Shown here: positions 1 through 8,509 of the stretch, in pieces | Position numbering within the stretch: position 1 is the first letter of the stretch | Layout of the letters: every line of letters starts with the position of its first letter | Origin: Lagierella sp. | GTDB lineage: Bacteria > Bacillota > Clostridia > Tissierellales > Peptoniphilaceae | Assembly: GCF_029983815.1 (NCBI RefSeq) | Contig: NZ_JASBYU010000016.1 | Span: forward strand, 1-36,780 | Direction of reading: 5' to 3' | Length of the DNA stretch: 36,780 nt | Notes under the pieces: generated by a model | Seen by the model: only the letters and a program-made list of their open reading frames with translations | Database searches by the model: none | What the model was told of the DNA's origin: nothing | Program-made: the position numbers and the translations under genes

Positions 1-141
1 AATGATAGATTAAATATTGTACTAGATTAATTTACACAATATTATGGACTTGACAGAAATAAGGTGCGACTTAGTTAATTATAATTATTGATTGTAAGTT
101 GTGTTTTCATAGTATAAAATAATAATTTTTAGGAGGTATTT

Positions 142-810
142 ATGAAAAAATTACAATTGACATTTGTTTTTATATTTCTTTTTTCTCTTATGATTCCTAC
201 TTATATAAAAGCAAATGAAACAAGCAAAGTAAATGACGAAATAATTCAATTTGAGGAACTCAAATCAACGTTTAAATTAAATGAATTAATAATTTTTACT
301 GAAGAAGATATAGATGTGACCAGATTTCACTTATCAAAAATTGCAAATATTTATAAGAATGGGAATATAAATGACTTAAATTTATTTTTAAATGACAATT
401 CTTTAAGTTTAGGAGTGTTTAGTAATTCGTCTTCACTTAGTTCATCAAAAGCAAAAACGACTTCTTTTGAAAAATATTATGCAAATTCAGCGGTGGGTAA
501 TAGTAATGTTGTAGCTAGTTGGTGGATGAGATTGAAGGGTACTTTTTATTATGATATAAATACTCGGAAAATTACCACATATTCTAATCCAGTAATTTCC
601 ATTAAAAGTTATACAATCAAAGAACTGAAGTATACTGGTTTAGAAAATTTTAAACCAATATTGACAGATGTTACAACTTTTGCTAACAAAATAAATGATT
701 ATTCTTGTAGTTTTACAGGAAGATTTAGGTTTAAATCTTCTGTTTCAGATGGATTTTTATTTAAAGAATTAGATTTTGGTTACCATCAAATAACTTATAT
801 AGGAAAGTAG
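142..810 (+). CDS. Exported protein, lineage-specific family, copy 1
   Basis: I do not recognise a named family. The 222-residue product starts with a Lys-rich N-terminus and a hydrophobic stretch (about residues 5-22) ending before IKANE, which reads as a signal peptide, so it is probably secreted. The start has an ideal AGGAGG at 131-136. It shares two blocks with the products at 818-1491 and 28198-28854: a helical block (DVTRFHLSKIANIYKNGN...) and a C-terminal block built around W-x-x-x-L-x-GTFYYD followed by a V/I-S-rich, probably beta-strand region. The neighbour 7 bases downstream is a frameshifted paralogue, so this is a tandem duplication. A possible promoter (TTGATT at 88-93, TATAAA at 113-118) has a long 19-base spacer and is weak. 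Function unknown; no catalytic motif or cysteine pattern is visible. Confidence 0.8.
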   Translation: MKKLQLTFVFIFLFSLMIPTYIKANETSKVNDEIIQFEELKSTFKLNELIIFTEEDIDVTRFHLSKIANIYKNGNINDLNLFLNDNSLSLGVFSNSSSLSSSKAKTTSFEKYYANSAVGNSNVVASWWMRLKGTFYYDINTRKITTYSNPVISIKSYTIKELKYTGLENFKPILTDVTTFANKINDYSCSFTGRFRFKSSVSDGFLFKELDFGYHQITYIGK

Positions 811-817
811 GTTCAAC

Positions 818-1491
818 ATGAAAATTAAAATAAAATTCACAATACTAATGCTAATTATTTTTCTTTGCCATACGATGGATTCATCTTTGGCAAACGACAA
901 CATTATTAATGAAAATCCCAATATACAATTAGATAATTCTGAAGTTCAAATCCTAATAAAAAATTATCTTCAAACTCCGAAAAGATGTATAGAAAAGCTG
1001 AGTGGAGAAAATGTAACATTTAAATTTGATATAAAATTAAAAATCTATATGAATCTAATAGATTAACAGAAATTGTAGAATTATTGGTTAAGAATAATTT
1101 AATATTAAGTTGGTTTGAAGAGAACTCATCTCCTTTTAGCACAACGATTGCTAAAAATTCATCAAGAATCATACCAACAATTAAGACATCAACTAATTAT
1201 CCTGATATAACCAAAGAATGGGCAGTAAAAATTAGTGGAACATTTTACTTTGATAGAAACACTAAAAAGGTAGTATCTGTAGGAAAACCTATTTGTTCAT
1301 TATTTACTTCAGTAAATTTTGGTTCAACTTTTAAGCCGTATATCACAAATGTTACGACAAAATCATATAAACTTAATGATTACTCTGTAAACTATAGTGC
1401 AAGTTATACAATGGTAGCAGAGTTTTTATACAATTCTTATAGCCCTGCTATCTTTCCAAGGGTAACTGCATCTTACAACGATGGTTTATGA
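818..1491 (+). pseudogene. Exported protein of the same family, copy 2, frameshifted
   Basis: The first frame (818-1066) encodes a signal peptide ending SSLAND and the N-terminal part. It leaves frame in an A-rich stretch around 1030-1048 and stops at 1064-1066. The -1 frame is open from 1030 and carries on the family sequence (KIKNLYESNRLTEIVELL, then ILSWFEEN and KISGTFYFD) to 1491. Restoring one base gives about 224 residues, matching the intact copies of 222 and 218. The best alignment is to the product at 28198-28854, which has NKFYENNEFDKIRDYI and VKLSGTFYYD at the same places. A single-base deletion in an A-run could be a real mutation, phase variation or an assembly error. Read separately, the second part would need a TTG start at 1084 with no ribosome-binding site, so I treat both as one broken gene. 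Confidence 0.8.
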
Positions 1492-1519
1492 TTTTATATT
1501 TTTAGGAGTTGAAAAAAGA

Positions 1520-2491
1520 ATGAAAACAAAGAGAATTATTTGGTACATTGGACTATTTATATTACTGGCAATGGTTTTCATAATAACTATAGGGGAGTAC
1601 TATGGACAAAATGCACAATTTTTTAGCTTTCCAATGACTTTAAGTAAGCTGAAGTTACATGAGGATGAATTATCAAATTTCTTTTTAAACAATGCAAGCT
1701 TTATGCTATCGATTGGAATGTATGGAATACAATTTTTTATTCCAACATTTATCTTATTGTGTGTCTTGTCTATATATGGAATACTTGTAAAGTTCCCGAC
1801 TCTGGAATATTTTATAAGCATGGGAATAGTTTTGTTATTGAATATTTTTATGTTTTTCCTAATTCGAGATTTTAATACACTGGATTTTGTATTAACTGGG
1901 CAAACAAAAGCACTGTTAAGATTAATCCTGGGGTTCAGTGTGTTAAAAGTTTTATACAACATTTACTTAAAGCGCTTAAGAGATAAAGTACATGCTAAAT
2001 TTAAACTAAGTATTAAAGCTAGAAGGATGATTTGGTATCTAGGGATAATATTATTAGTATTTGTAACTATCACCATTACCATCCATGAATATAGTAATTG
2101 GACAAAGTTGGTCATAAACCAAAACTTTACTCCTATGTCAAATGATGTGAACTTTTCAAACTTTTTCATTGAAAATAAGGATTTGATTTATTCTTTTGCA
2201 GATAATACCAGACCTATTGTAACAATGGCACCAATAATCTTTGGAGTTGTTCTCTTATATGGAATACTAGCAAAGATAAATATATATGAGTACTTAGCAA
2301 GTTTAGTACTTGTCTTTCTAGTTAGAATCATTACCTATTTTTTCATAAGAGACTTCCACCCAGATAACTTTGTTTTAAAGGAACATATTATATTGATGGG
2401 AAAGTTCATGGGGCTTTTTATGATGATAAGAATAATATATGAGTTTTACTTGAAGTATAACAAGAAGGAGGAAATTGTTAATCACTCCTGA
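1520..2491 (+). CDS. Membrane protein with two repeated halves
   Basis: The product has 323 residues if it starts at ATG 1520, which has AGGAG at 1504-1508; an upstream in-frame start at 1481 would overlap the preceding gene and lacks a ribosome-binding site. It is very hydrophobic, about eight membrane segments. The two halves are homologous. Each begins with a basic cap and IIWYIG or MIWYLG, then a membrane segment ending in GEYY or HEYS, a loop with FSNFF, a YGIL segment, then FFLIRDF or FFIRDF followed by xxFVL, and finally an amphipathic YxxYLK end. It therefore arose by internal duplication of a four-segment unit. No transporter signature is recognised. Its position after two exported-protein genes suggests co-transcription, but a partnership is only inference. 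Confidence 0.75.
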   Translation: MKTKRIIWYIGLFILLAMVFIITIGEYYGQNAQFFSFPMTLSKLKLHEDELSNFFLNNASFMLSIGMYGIQFFIPTFILLCVLSIYGILVKFPTLEYFISMGIVLLLNIFMFFLIRDFNTLDFVLTGQTKALLRLILGFSVLKVLYNIYLKRLRDKVHAKFKLSIKARRMIWYLGIILLVFVTITITIHEYSNWTKLVINQNFTPMSNDVNFSNFFIENKDLIYSFADNTRPIVTMAPIIFGVVLLYGILAKINIYEYLASLVLVFLVRIITYFFIRDFHPDNFVLKEHIILMGKFMGLFMMIRIIYEFYLKYNKKEEIVNHS

Positions 2492-2544
2492 AATATTCCG
2501 TTAAATTTATAATCTCCTTTTTACAAAGATGATAAACTAATAAA

Positions 2545-2590
2545 AATCCGACCTACAAGTTCAATTTCATAGGTCGGATTGTATTGTTTT
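2545..2590. terminator. Bidirectional intrinsic terminator
   Basis: An 11-bp perfect stem (2545-2555 with 2570-2580, AATCCGACCTA and its complement) has a 14-base loop. It is T-rich on the right for the plus-strand gene ending at 2491, and gives a U-run on the other strand for the converging fbp ending at 2589. Confidence 0.85.
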
Positions 2591-4550
2591 ATTTTCTATT
2601 TTCTTTAATGGTGCCCTGTTTATAGGCATCTAAAAGATTGGATAAATCTTTAATCTTTTCTTCGATTTCTGGGCCATCGTCGGTGTCCTTTACCAAAAGC
2701 CTTTGAGGAAATCTCTCTGTAATATATAGCTTTGGAGTATAGGCCCCGTGAACCGACTGCATCACTTCATAGTTGCTATGTTCTGCCAAAGCCAGATAAT
2801 GGGAATTGTACATTAAAGTGTAACCCGCAATACCTGTCGTAGGTTGGTATGCCTTTGAAATTCCTCCGTCGATTACATACATCTTTCCATTTGCAGAAAT
2901 TGGCTTTTGACCGTCTTTATATTTAACTGGAATATGACCATTTATTATATGACCACAACTTGGGTCTAGCCCAAACTCTTCAATAATCCTATCCACATGC
3001 TCCTCTTGTTTACTCAAGGTGAAGTAAGGGTCGGAAATCTCTTTGCTTATAGGAAGTTTTCTTCCAATAAAGAAGTTTTCAAAGGTAGACATCTTATGCT
3101 TTCCAAATAGCGGAGAAATTGGACCGCACCACATGTACCAATATAGGTCTAGCACCTTTTCTCTGTCCTTTGAATAGTAAGAACGAGGAATGTATGAAGC
3201 CTCCCTTGCCTTTTTATCAAAAAAGTCCATCAATGACTTTCCACCATAGTATTCATTATCATATTTTAAAATTCTAAAGGAACCATCTTCATTCATAGGA
3301 ACACATCCATGATAAAGTAGGTTTCTATTTGTAACCTTATAAACAGATCCCTTGTCCAAGAGGAATTTTAAATGTTCCTGCATTCGAAAACTATGTCTAA
3401 AGGATGTGTTTAAAGCTTCCAAGACCTCAGTTTCTCTTTGTGTAAGCTTAAAGGGGTCTTTAGGGTCAACTGTAGGCAGGTTGGTGTCCTTCATAGGATA
3501 GTCCTTATCATCTTCTGCTCTAAAAGTTCCCTTCTCAAAATCCACATAACTTAAACACTTTCTTCTCTCCATATTAAACTCTGGATTTCTATCGATGATT
3601 TGGCCTTCCAATTTAAACTGAATAATTGATATGGCCTTATGCATTTTGGCTGTTGCATATTTGTTGATAGAATAGTACTTATTTTCATCCACAACCTTTG
3701 GCATGAACTGTTCACAAGGGTCGTCCTTATAAACGTCGATGGCATAGGAGTAGAGAGGTCTAAGGTTTATTCCATAACCATCTTCTAGAGAGTCAAAGTT
3801 GTTGTAACCAAGGGCAATTCTAACGACATTGCAAACCAATGCACGGCAACCTAAAGCTGCACCCATCCAAATAATATCGTGGTTTCCCCATTGTATATCC
3901 ACATTTTGATGCTCCATCAAAACGTCCATTATAATATCAGGTCGTGGACCCCGATCAAAAATATCTCCGACAATATGCAGGGTATCTACAGAAATATCCT
4001 GAATAATATGACAAAGGGTCGTAATTATCTCCCTAGAAGCGTGGATGTTTATTATAGTGTCCACAATAGTATCAAAATATTCCTGCTTATTCAATTCTAC
4101 ATAGTCAATGTTTAACATTTCGTCAATTAACTCTTTATAGACGCGGGGCATCTTTCTTCGAACCTTACTTCTAGCATACTTAGAAGTGACCATCTTCAAT
4201 AAGTCTAACAGTCTAAAAATAGTAGCTCTAATCCAGTCGTTGGTAAACTTTCCAGACTTTATTTTTAAAGTAAGAAAGTTTTCCGGTTCATAGATGAGGT
4301 TTGCAAGCTCGTTCATCTCGTCTTCCGACATTTGATATTTAAACTTTTGGGAAATCTTTTGTCTGGTATTTCCAGAAGCAGATTTTAAAATTCTAGTAAA
4401 AGCAGCATATTCCCCGTGTAAGTCAGAAAGGAAATACTCCGTCTCTTTAGGAAGTACCGATAAAGCCTTTAACTTAACAATTTCACTGATGGTATCTTCA
4501 ACAGTGGGGTATTCCTTGGAAAGTTGATTCAAATATTTTTTATAGTCCAT
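2589..4550 (-). CDS. fbp: Fructose-1,6-bisphosphatase class III
   Basis: This hydrolyses fructose 1,6-bisphosphate to fructose 6-phosphate in the cytoplasm, the committed gluconeogenic step. The 653-residue length matches the large class III enzymes of Firmicutes. Metallophosphoesterase motifs are visible: FLSDLHGEY near residue 43, GDIFDRGPRPD, WGNHDIIWMG with the metal-binding Asn-His, and a C-terminal INGHIPV and IDGGISKAYQ. The start at 4550 is preceded by AAGGAGG (complement of 4558-4564). The gene stands alone and converges on the membrane protein at 1520-2491, sharing its terminator. A 14-bp palindrome (4593-4606) lies just upstream and could be part of its control region. Confidence 0.95.
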   Translation of the reverse strand: MDYKKYLNQLSKEYPTVEDTISEIVKLKALSVLPKETEYFLSDLHGEYAAFTRILKSASGNTRQKISQKFKYQMSEDEMNELANLIYEPENFLTLKIKSGKFTNDWIRATIFRLLDLLKMVTSKYARSKVRRKMPRVYKELIDEMLNIDYVELNKQEYFDTIVDTIINIHASREIITTLCHIIQDISVDTLHIVGDIFDRGPRPDIIMDVLMEHQNVDIQWGNHDIIWMGAALGCRALVCNVVRIALGYNNFDSLEDGYGINLRPLYSYAIDVYKDDPCEQFMPKVVDENKYYSINKYATAKMHKAISIIQFKLEGQIIDRNPEFNMERRKCLSYVDFEKGTFRAEDDKDYPMKDTNLPTVDPKDPFKLTQRETEVLEALNTSFRHSFRMQEHLKFLLDKGSVYKVTNRNLLYHGCVPMNEDGSFRILKYDNEYYGGKSLMDFFDKKAREASYIPRSYYSKDREKVLDLYWYMWCGPISPLFGKHKMSTFENFFIGRKLPISKEISDPYFTLSKQEEHVDRIIEEFGLDPSCGHIINGHIPVKYKDGQKPISANGKMYVIDGGISKAYQPTTGIAGYTLMYNSHYLALAEHSNYEVMQSVHGAYTPKLYITERFPQRLLVKDTDDGPEIEEKIKDLSNLLDAYKQGTIKENRK

Positions 4551-4592
4551 TCTTCTTCCTCCTTACTATATGATATAGAAAAAGACGAATAA

Positions 4593-4606
4593 AATAAAGC
4601 TTTATT
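4593..4606. promoter_or_regulatory. 14-bp perfect palindrome upstream of fbp
   Basis: AATAAAGCTTTATT is fully self-complementary and lies 43 bases upstream of the fbp start, between fbp and the RiPP-locus promoter. It could be an operator. AT-rich palindromes of this length also occur by chance, so this is weak. Confidence 0.25.
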
Positions 4607-4652
4607 CAATAAAATAATAGGATAGATGAAAAAACAATTAGAAAATTAAAAT

Positions 4653-4681
4653 TTGACAAATAAAAAAATCTGTGTTATAGT
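4653..4681 (+). promoter_or_regulatory. Consensus promoter of the RiPP precursor gene
   Basis: TTGACA at 4653-4658, a 17-base spacer and TATAGT at 4676-4681: a full-consensus -35 with a 5/6 -10 at the ideal distance. Transcription would begin near 4688, about 85 bases before the peptide gene at 4773. Such a strong promoter in front of a tiny gene fits a highly expressed peptide. Confidence 0.75.
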
Positions 4682-4714
4682 CATAAAAACGATTGCAAAG
4701 GAAAGATGTAATTG

Positions 4715-4731
4715 GCTATAGTTAATATAGC
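4715..4731 (+). other. Short hairpin in the precursor-gene leader
   Basis: GCTATA (4715-4720) and TATAGC (4726-4731) form a perfect 6-bp stem with a 5-base loop, 42 bases upstream of the peptide start codon. There is no U-run, so it is not a terminator. It could stabilise the leader or be a binding site; weak. Confidence 0.3.
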
Positions 4732-4772
4732 TTCTCAAAGAAGTTATAACATATAAAAAGGAGGGATTTGAA

Positions 4773-4859
4773 ATGAAATTTAAGAAAGTAGAAAGAAATT
4801 ATGGCAATTCAAATGTTGCAGATTATTGCTTAGGAAATAATCATTGTAAGAAAAAGTAA
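4773..4859 (+). CDS. Candidate RiPP precursor peptide, 28 residues
   Basis: ATG at 4773 follows GGAGGG (4760-4765) by seven bases and opens a 28-codon frame ending at TAA 4857-4859. The peptide starts with a basic MKFKKVERNYGNSN segment and ends with ADYCLGNNHCKKK. The only two cysteines, at 19 and 25, bracket five residues, and three lysines end the chain. It has its own consensus promoter and lies 619 bases upstream of a radical SAM/SPASM enzyme and an ABC exporter on the same strand. That suggests a leader of about 15 residues and a C-terminal core in which the cysteines or neighbouring residues are modified, for example by thioether links. It is not SCIFF, subtilosin, YydF or streptide as I know them. 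The strong promoter and ribosome-binding site argue for a real gene; the precursor role is inferred from context. Confidence 0.65.
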   Translation: MKFKKVERNYGNSNVADYCLGNNHCKKK

Positions 4860-5478
4860 AGTTGGAAAATTGGACGAATGTTTTTGATCAATGATGAAAC
4901 TTAATCAAAAAATGTATATTGGGAATGATACAACTCTTTCCAGTGAAACTTAATTAAAGAATATTACTCTTAGTGTTTTTGACAAAATTTATACTTTTTA
5001 CAGTTATAACCGTAAAAGTTAGTGGAAGGTCTTTGTAAAAATGCAAAAGCAGACACGATTTATTAAAAAGCGGATAGATTTATTTATCATTTAATGCGTT
5101 TGGAATTTCTTTATAATAACAAAGTAATTTTGTAATTGTGCTTGACAGAGTTGTATCTCGTCTCAATATTAATATTGTATTTTGCAAATTATACATGTCG
5201 TAGTAATATATAGCAGGCTATTAATAGGAATGATTAAAATAACATAATATAAATACAGAAGAAACCGAATTAATAATTATGATAAATAAAAAAACAGATA
5301 AGAAGTAAACCATGTAAAGATATTGACGATAAGTCTATTATTTAAATCAAGGAAAATACAACGAATATTAATTTAAAGGTTTGCAAATATTAAACTAAGA
5401 ATAACGAATAATTCAAAAAATTTTAAACATATAGGACCTATTAAGATAAAAATATAAATAGAACCAAAGGAGATAGAA
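4860..5478. other. Long AT-rich spacer between peptide gene and radical SAM gene
   Basis: I see no convincing gene here. It contains an imperfect direct repeat of about 22 bases (4894-4916 and 4943-4965, sharing the exact 11-mer TGAAACTTAAT) directly after the peptide gene, and a -35-like TTGACA at 5142. A 17-codon frame at 5041-5094 is too weak to call. No clear intrinsic terminator separates the peptide gene from the enzyme gene. The spacer may therefore be a long untranslated region or hold a second promoter. Confidence 0.5.
5142..5177 (+). promoter_or_regulatory. Possible second promoter with a 14-bp palindrome
   Basis: TTGACA at 5142-5147 is followed at the -10 distance by AT-rich sequence that is itself a perfect 14-bp palindrome (CAATATTAATATTG, 5164-5177). 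A repressor bound there would cover the -10 region. The -10 match (AATATT) is only moderate and the radical SAM start is 300 bases away. Confidence 0.3.
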
Positions 5479-6777
5479 ATGGGAATAACGGTAAAATGGG
5501 ATATTACTTATAAATGTAACTTAAATTGCAGACACTGCATTAATGGTGATTTTTTGAATAAATCAAAAGAAGAGCTCACTTATAATGAAATTTTGGACAT
5601 CATTGATTCCATTTCAAATGAGGTTGAAATAGACTATATTCATTTTCTAGGAGGAGAACCTACAGTGAGAACTGATTTCTTTGATATTTGTAAATATTTA
5701 AATGAAAATCAGATACATTTTGGATTTAATACAAACTGTTTAAAACTAAAAGGTGAATTGCTAAATAAATTGAAAAATCTTAAATATTTAGATTGCATAA
5801 CTATAAGTCTTGAAGGACCAAATGAAAAAATTAATGATCAAATTAGAGGTAAAAGAGTATTTAGGAAAATAAAAAAATCAATTGATGAAATTAATAAATT
5901 TACAGAAAAGAAACCGAAAATAACGATAAATACAGTAGTGTCAAAATTAAATTACAAACATATTAAAGAAATAATAGAATTTTGTATTTTTAATGAGATT
6001 TCAGAATTAACTTTACTTGAATTAGTAGAAATTGGCAATGCCCAAGGGGAAAATATGGGGTTAAGCTATAATCAAAAATGGGAAGTTTTAAAATGTATTG
6101 ATCAAAAATTGAAGGAAAGTAGTACTGAATTGAAAATAATTCCTAAATTTGTTAGGCAGTTAACTATTGATGCTTTTAATATAATAGAAAATGGAAATTT
6201 ACCTAACGTTAAACATGGTTGCGGAGCAGGGCTGGATTTTGTATTTATAGATAATAGAGGGAATTGTTTTTCTTGTGATGGTATTAGAAATGCAAAACTA
6301 CAAGAAAATGATTTAAATATTGTTGAAAAAGATTTTAAATATGCATGGCACGATAAAAGTTTTTCACAAATCTTTGAAAAATTAGAAAGTGAAGAATATA
6401 ACAAAACAGAACCATGTATAAATTGTTTACATTTTAAAAAATCATGTATTCCTTGCCCTCTTGAGATAGCATATTCAGAAAATTTAGAATGCAGAGAGTC
6501 ATATAAAAGAATGAATCGTACGTTATATAATAATCTTGAAATTTCTCGTGGAGCAATAAGATTTGCAAATAGTGATGGTAAATATCATATACATCATATA
6601 AATACTAATACTACCTTAGAATTAAACTCAAATGCATACAATCTGGTAAAATCCATATACTTGAGAGAAATTACATCCTGGAAAGATTGTATAGAAAACC
6701 CTGAGTTTAAGAGCGTCCCTCGAAATGAAATTACCGAATTTTTGTCATATCTTAAAGATGAAAAAATAATTAAATGA
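5479..6777 (+). CDS. Radical SAM/SPASM peptide-modifying enzyme
   Basis: This 432-residue enzyme carries the radical SAM CxxxCxxC motif very near its N-terminus (Cys13, Cys17, Cys20 in YKCNLNCRHC), which binds the SAM-cleaving 4Fe-4S cluster, followed by FLGGEPT. A SPASM-type cysteine set follows: Cys248, Cys263, Cys266, then Cys313, Cys316, Cys323, Cys326 and Cys338, enough for two auxiliary clusters. The last 75 or so residues (LELNSNAYNLVKSIY through a final EFLSYLKDEKIIK) look like the PqqD-type wing of a RiPP recognition element, here at the C-terminus. AAAGGAG precedes the ATG. It overlaps the following ABC exporter region with no gap, and a 28-residue two-cysteine peptide gene lies upstream. 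Expected role: radical modification of that peptide. The bond formed cannot be read from sequence. Confidence 0.85.
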   Translation: MGITVKWDITYKCNLNCRHCINGDFLNKSKEELTYNEILDIIDSISNEVEIDYIHFLGGEPTVRTDFFDICKYLNENQIHFGFNTNCLKLKGELLNKLKNLKYLDCITISLEGPNEKINDQIRGKRVFRKIKKSIDEINKFTEKKPKITINTVVSKLNYKHIKEIIEFCIFNEISELTLLELVEIGNAQGENMGLSYNQKWEVLKCIDQKLKESSTELKIIPKFVRQLTIDAFNIIENGNLPNVKHGCGAGLDFVFIDNRGNCFSCDGIRNAKLQENDLNIVEKDFKYAWHDKSFSQIFEKLESEEYNKTEPCINCLHFKKSCIPCPLEIAYSENLECRESYKRMNRTLYNNLEISRGAIRFANSDGKYHIHHINTNTTLELNSNAYNLVKSIYLREITSWKDCIENPEFKSVPRNEITEFLSYLKDEKIIK

Positions 6778-6788
6778 GGAATGGTTGT

Positions 6789-8435
6789 ATGTTCAAAAAA
6801 TATTTAAAACTCCTCTCCTACATAGGTCCTTACAAGAAGAGAAGACTATCTATAATTATTCTAAGTTCAATATCCATGATTATAAATTGTTTCCTTCCTT
6901 TTCTAATAGGAGAATTGGTCAACATGATAAATTCCAGCAATCCTGTAAAGGAGATTATTGACTTTGGATGGAAAGCTGGAGTTGTCGCAATAGTAGCTGC
7001 ATTACTTGAGTCATTGCAGTATTGTAATTGGCATATGTACGCTGTAGAATTTATTAATTACTTTAGAGGGTTAACTCTAAAAGCGGCTTTGAATAAAGAT
7101 ATTTCATATTACAGAATGAAACAAGAGGATTTTTCAACTAGAATCCTTCTAGACTCTTCCACTATAGCTAATGATATATGTGTAGGTTTTCCAGTTTTAA
7201 TATTAAATGTGGCAAACCTTTTAGTTGTTTTTGGATTTATGCTTTATATGAATGTAAAATTAGCTCTTATACCGTTGATAGCGGTACCGGTCTTTGTTAT
7301 GCTATTTCATTTCTTAGATAAGGGAATCAGGGAAAAGTCTAAATCTGAGAGAAGACAGTTTTCGGAACTATCTGAATTGATCAAAGAATATTTAGACGGA
7401 ATCTTTGACATCAAAATAAATAGAAATGAAGAATATTTTCAAAACAAATTCAACAACGAAATCAAAGACTATAGTTCAACTGAAAAAAAGATAAAGCTAT
7501 ATACAGCGCTTTCTTATGGTGTAAATATGATAGTAAAAAATCTGTTGCCAATCTCGGTTTTGTTATATGGAGTTGTTCTAGTTAGTAAAGGGGAACTGGA
7601 GATAGGTTATCTATTTGCGTTTTACACTTATCTAGGATTTTTGTACGAACCAATGTCAAATCTTGTAGATTGGTATACTTTAATAAATGTTTCATTGGGT
7701 ATGAGTGATAGGGTGTTAGAATTCTTAGAGACTGAAGAAGAAGAGTCTCATGGAATAAAAGTTGATTCTATAGAGTCTATAGAAGTAAAAAATCTTCAAT
7801 TTTCTTATAATGGAGAAGATCAAATTTTAGAGTCGATTGATTTTTCTTTAAATAAAGGAGATATTTTAGCGGTGGTTGGTCCTTCAGGTTCGGGGAAATC
7901 CACCTTAATTGAAATCCTTTTAAAAATTTGGGATGAATACAAGGGAAGTATCAAAGTAAATGGAATAGAACTTAAAGAAATTGACAAAACTACTTTTTAT
8001 GATGAAGTTGCTGTTTTGGAACAGGAACCATTTATTTTTACGGGTTCAATAGAGGATAATATAGTTTTTGATGCACAAAAACCAAATTTGAATTCAATAA
8101 TTTCCCATTCAAATTTAAACAATATAATCAAAAATAAAGGTGGTTTACATTCTAAGATTTTTGGAGGAGGAAAAAATCTTTCTGGAGGAGAAAAACAGAG
8201 AATTGCGTTAGCAAGGGTATTATTTAAACGTGCAAATTTAATTTTTTTGGATGAATTTACATCTTCACTAGACTTGGAAAGTGAAAAAGAAATTGTAAAT
8301 AGCATAGGAAATTTAGACAGGAAAGATAAAATTGTTATTCTGATTACCCACAGACAATACCCATTAAAACTTGCGAATAAGATATTAAAGCTTGAAGGCG
8401 GTACAGGAGAATTGGTAGAAAAAATTGTATTGTAG
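6789..8435 (+). CDS. ABC exporter of the RiPP locus
   Basis: A half-size exporter of 548 residues with an N-terminal six-helix membrane domain (about 1-310) and a C-terminal ATPase. Walker A is GPSGSGKST at residues 364-372, the signature LSGGEKQR begins at 464, Walker B is IFLDEF with Asp488-Glu489, and ITHRQ gives the switch histidine. I prefer ATG 6789 because AGGA at 6777-6780 is eight bases upstream; the in-frame ATG 6774, which overlaps the radical SAM stop codon, has no ribosome-binding site. It has no C39 peptidase domain, so leader removal would need another protease. Coupled translation with the radical SAM gene suggests it exports the modified peptide; it may also give self-immunity. 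It should work as a homodimer, since no second half lies next to it. Confidence 0.85.
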   Translation: MFKKYLKLLSYIGPYKKRRLSIIILSSISMIINCFLPFLIGELVNMINSSNPVKEIIDFGWKAGVVAIVAALLESLQYCNWHMYAVEFINYFRGLTLKAALNKDISYYRMKQEDFSTRILLDSSTIANDICVGFPVLILNVANLLVVFGFMLYMNVKLALIPLIAVPVFVMLFHFLDKGIREKSKSERRQFSELSELIKEYLDGIFDIKINRNEEYFQNKFNNEIKDYSSTEKKIKLYTALSYGVNMIVKNLLPISVLLYGVVLVSKGELEIGYLFAFYTYLGFLYEPMSNLVDWYTLINVSLGMSDRVLEFLETEEEESHGIKVDSIESIEVKNLQFSYNGEDQILESIDFSLNKGDILAVVGPSGSGKSTLIEILLKIWDEYKGSIKVNGIELKEIDKTTFYDEVAVLEQEPFIFTGSIEDNIVFDAQKPNLNSIISHSNLNNIIKNKGGLHSKIFGGGKNLSGGEKQRIALARVLFKRANLIFLDEFTSSLDLESEKEIVNSIGNLDRKDKIVILITHRQYPLKLANKILKLEGGTGELVEKIVL

Positions 8436-8469
8436 GTAAATACCCAACATCACCCAAGTTCTTAAGCAA

Positions 8470-8505
8470 ATATCCAGCGTCCACATTTATGGATGCTGGA
8501 TATAT
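8470..8505. terminator. Terminator closing the RiPP locus
   Basis: A 14-bp stem (8470-8483 with 8490-8503, one G-U pair) has a 6-base loop. It lies between the exporter stop (8435) and the converging aldo/keto reductase stop (8510), so it probably serves both. The U-run is weak on both sides. Confidence 0.65.
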
Positions 8506-8509
8506 CTGT

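Noticed and set aside
1481..1519. Upstream start for the duplicated membrane protein
   Set aside because: It overlaps the preceding gene and lacks a ribosome-binding site, while ATG 1520 has AGGAG at the right distance.
5041..5094. A 17-codon frame (MQKQTRFIKKRIDLFII) between the peptide gene and the radical SAM gene, as a second RiPP precursor
   Set aside because: The ribosome-binding site is weak, it has no cysteine and no similarity to the 28-residue peptide, and such frames are common by chance in AT-rich spacers.
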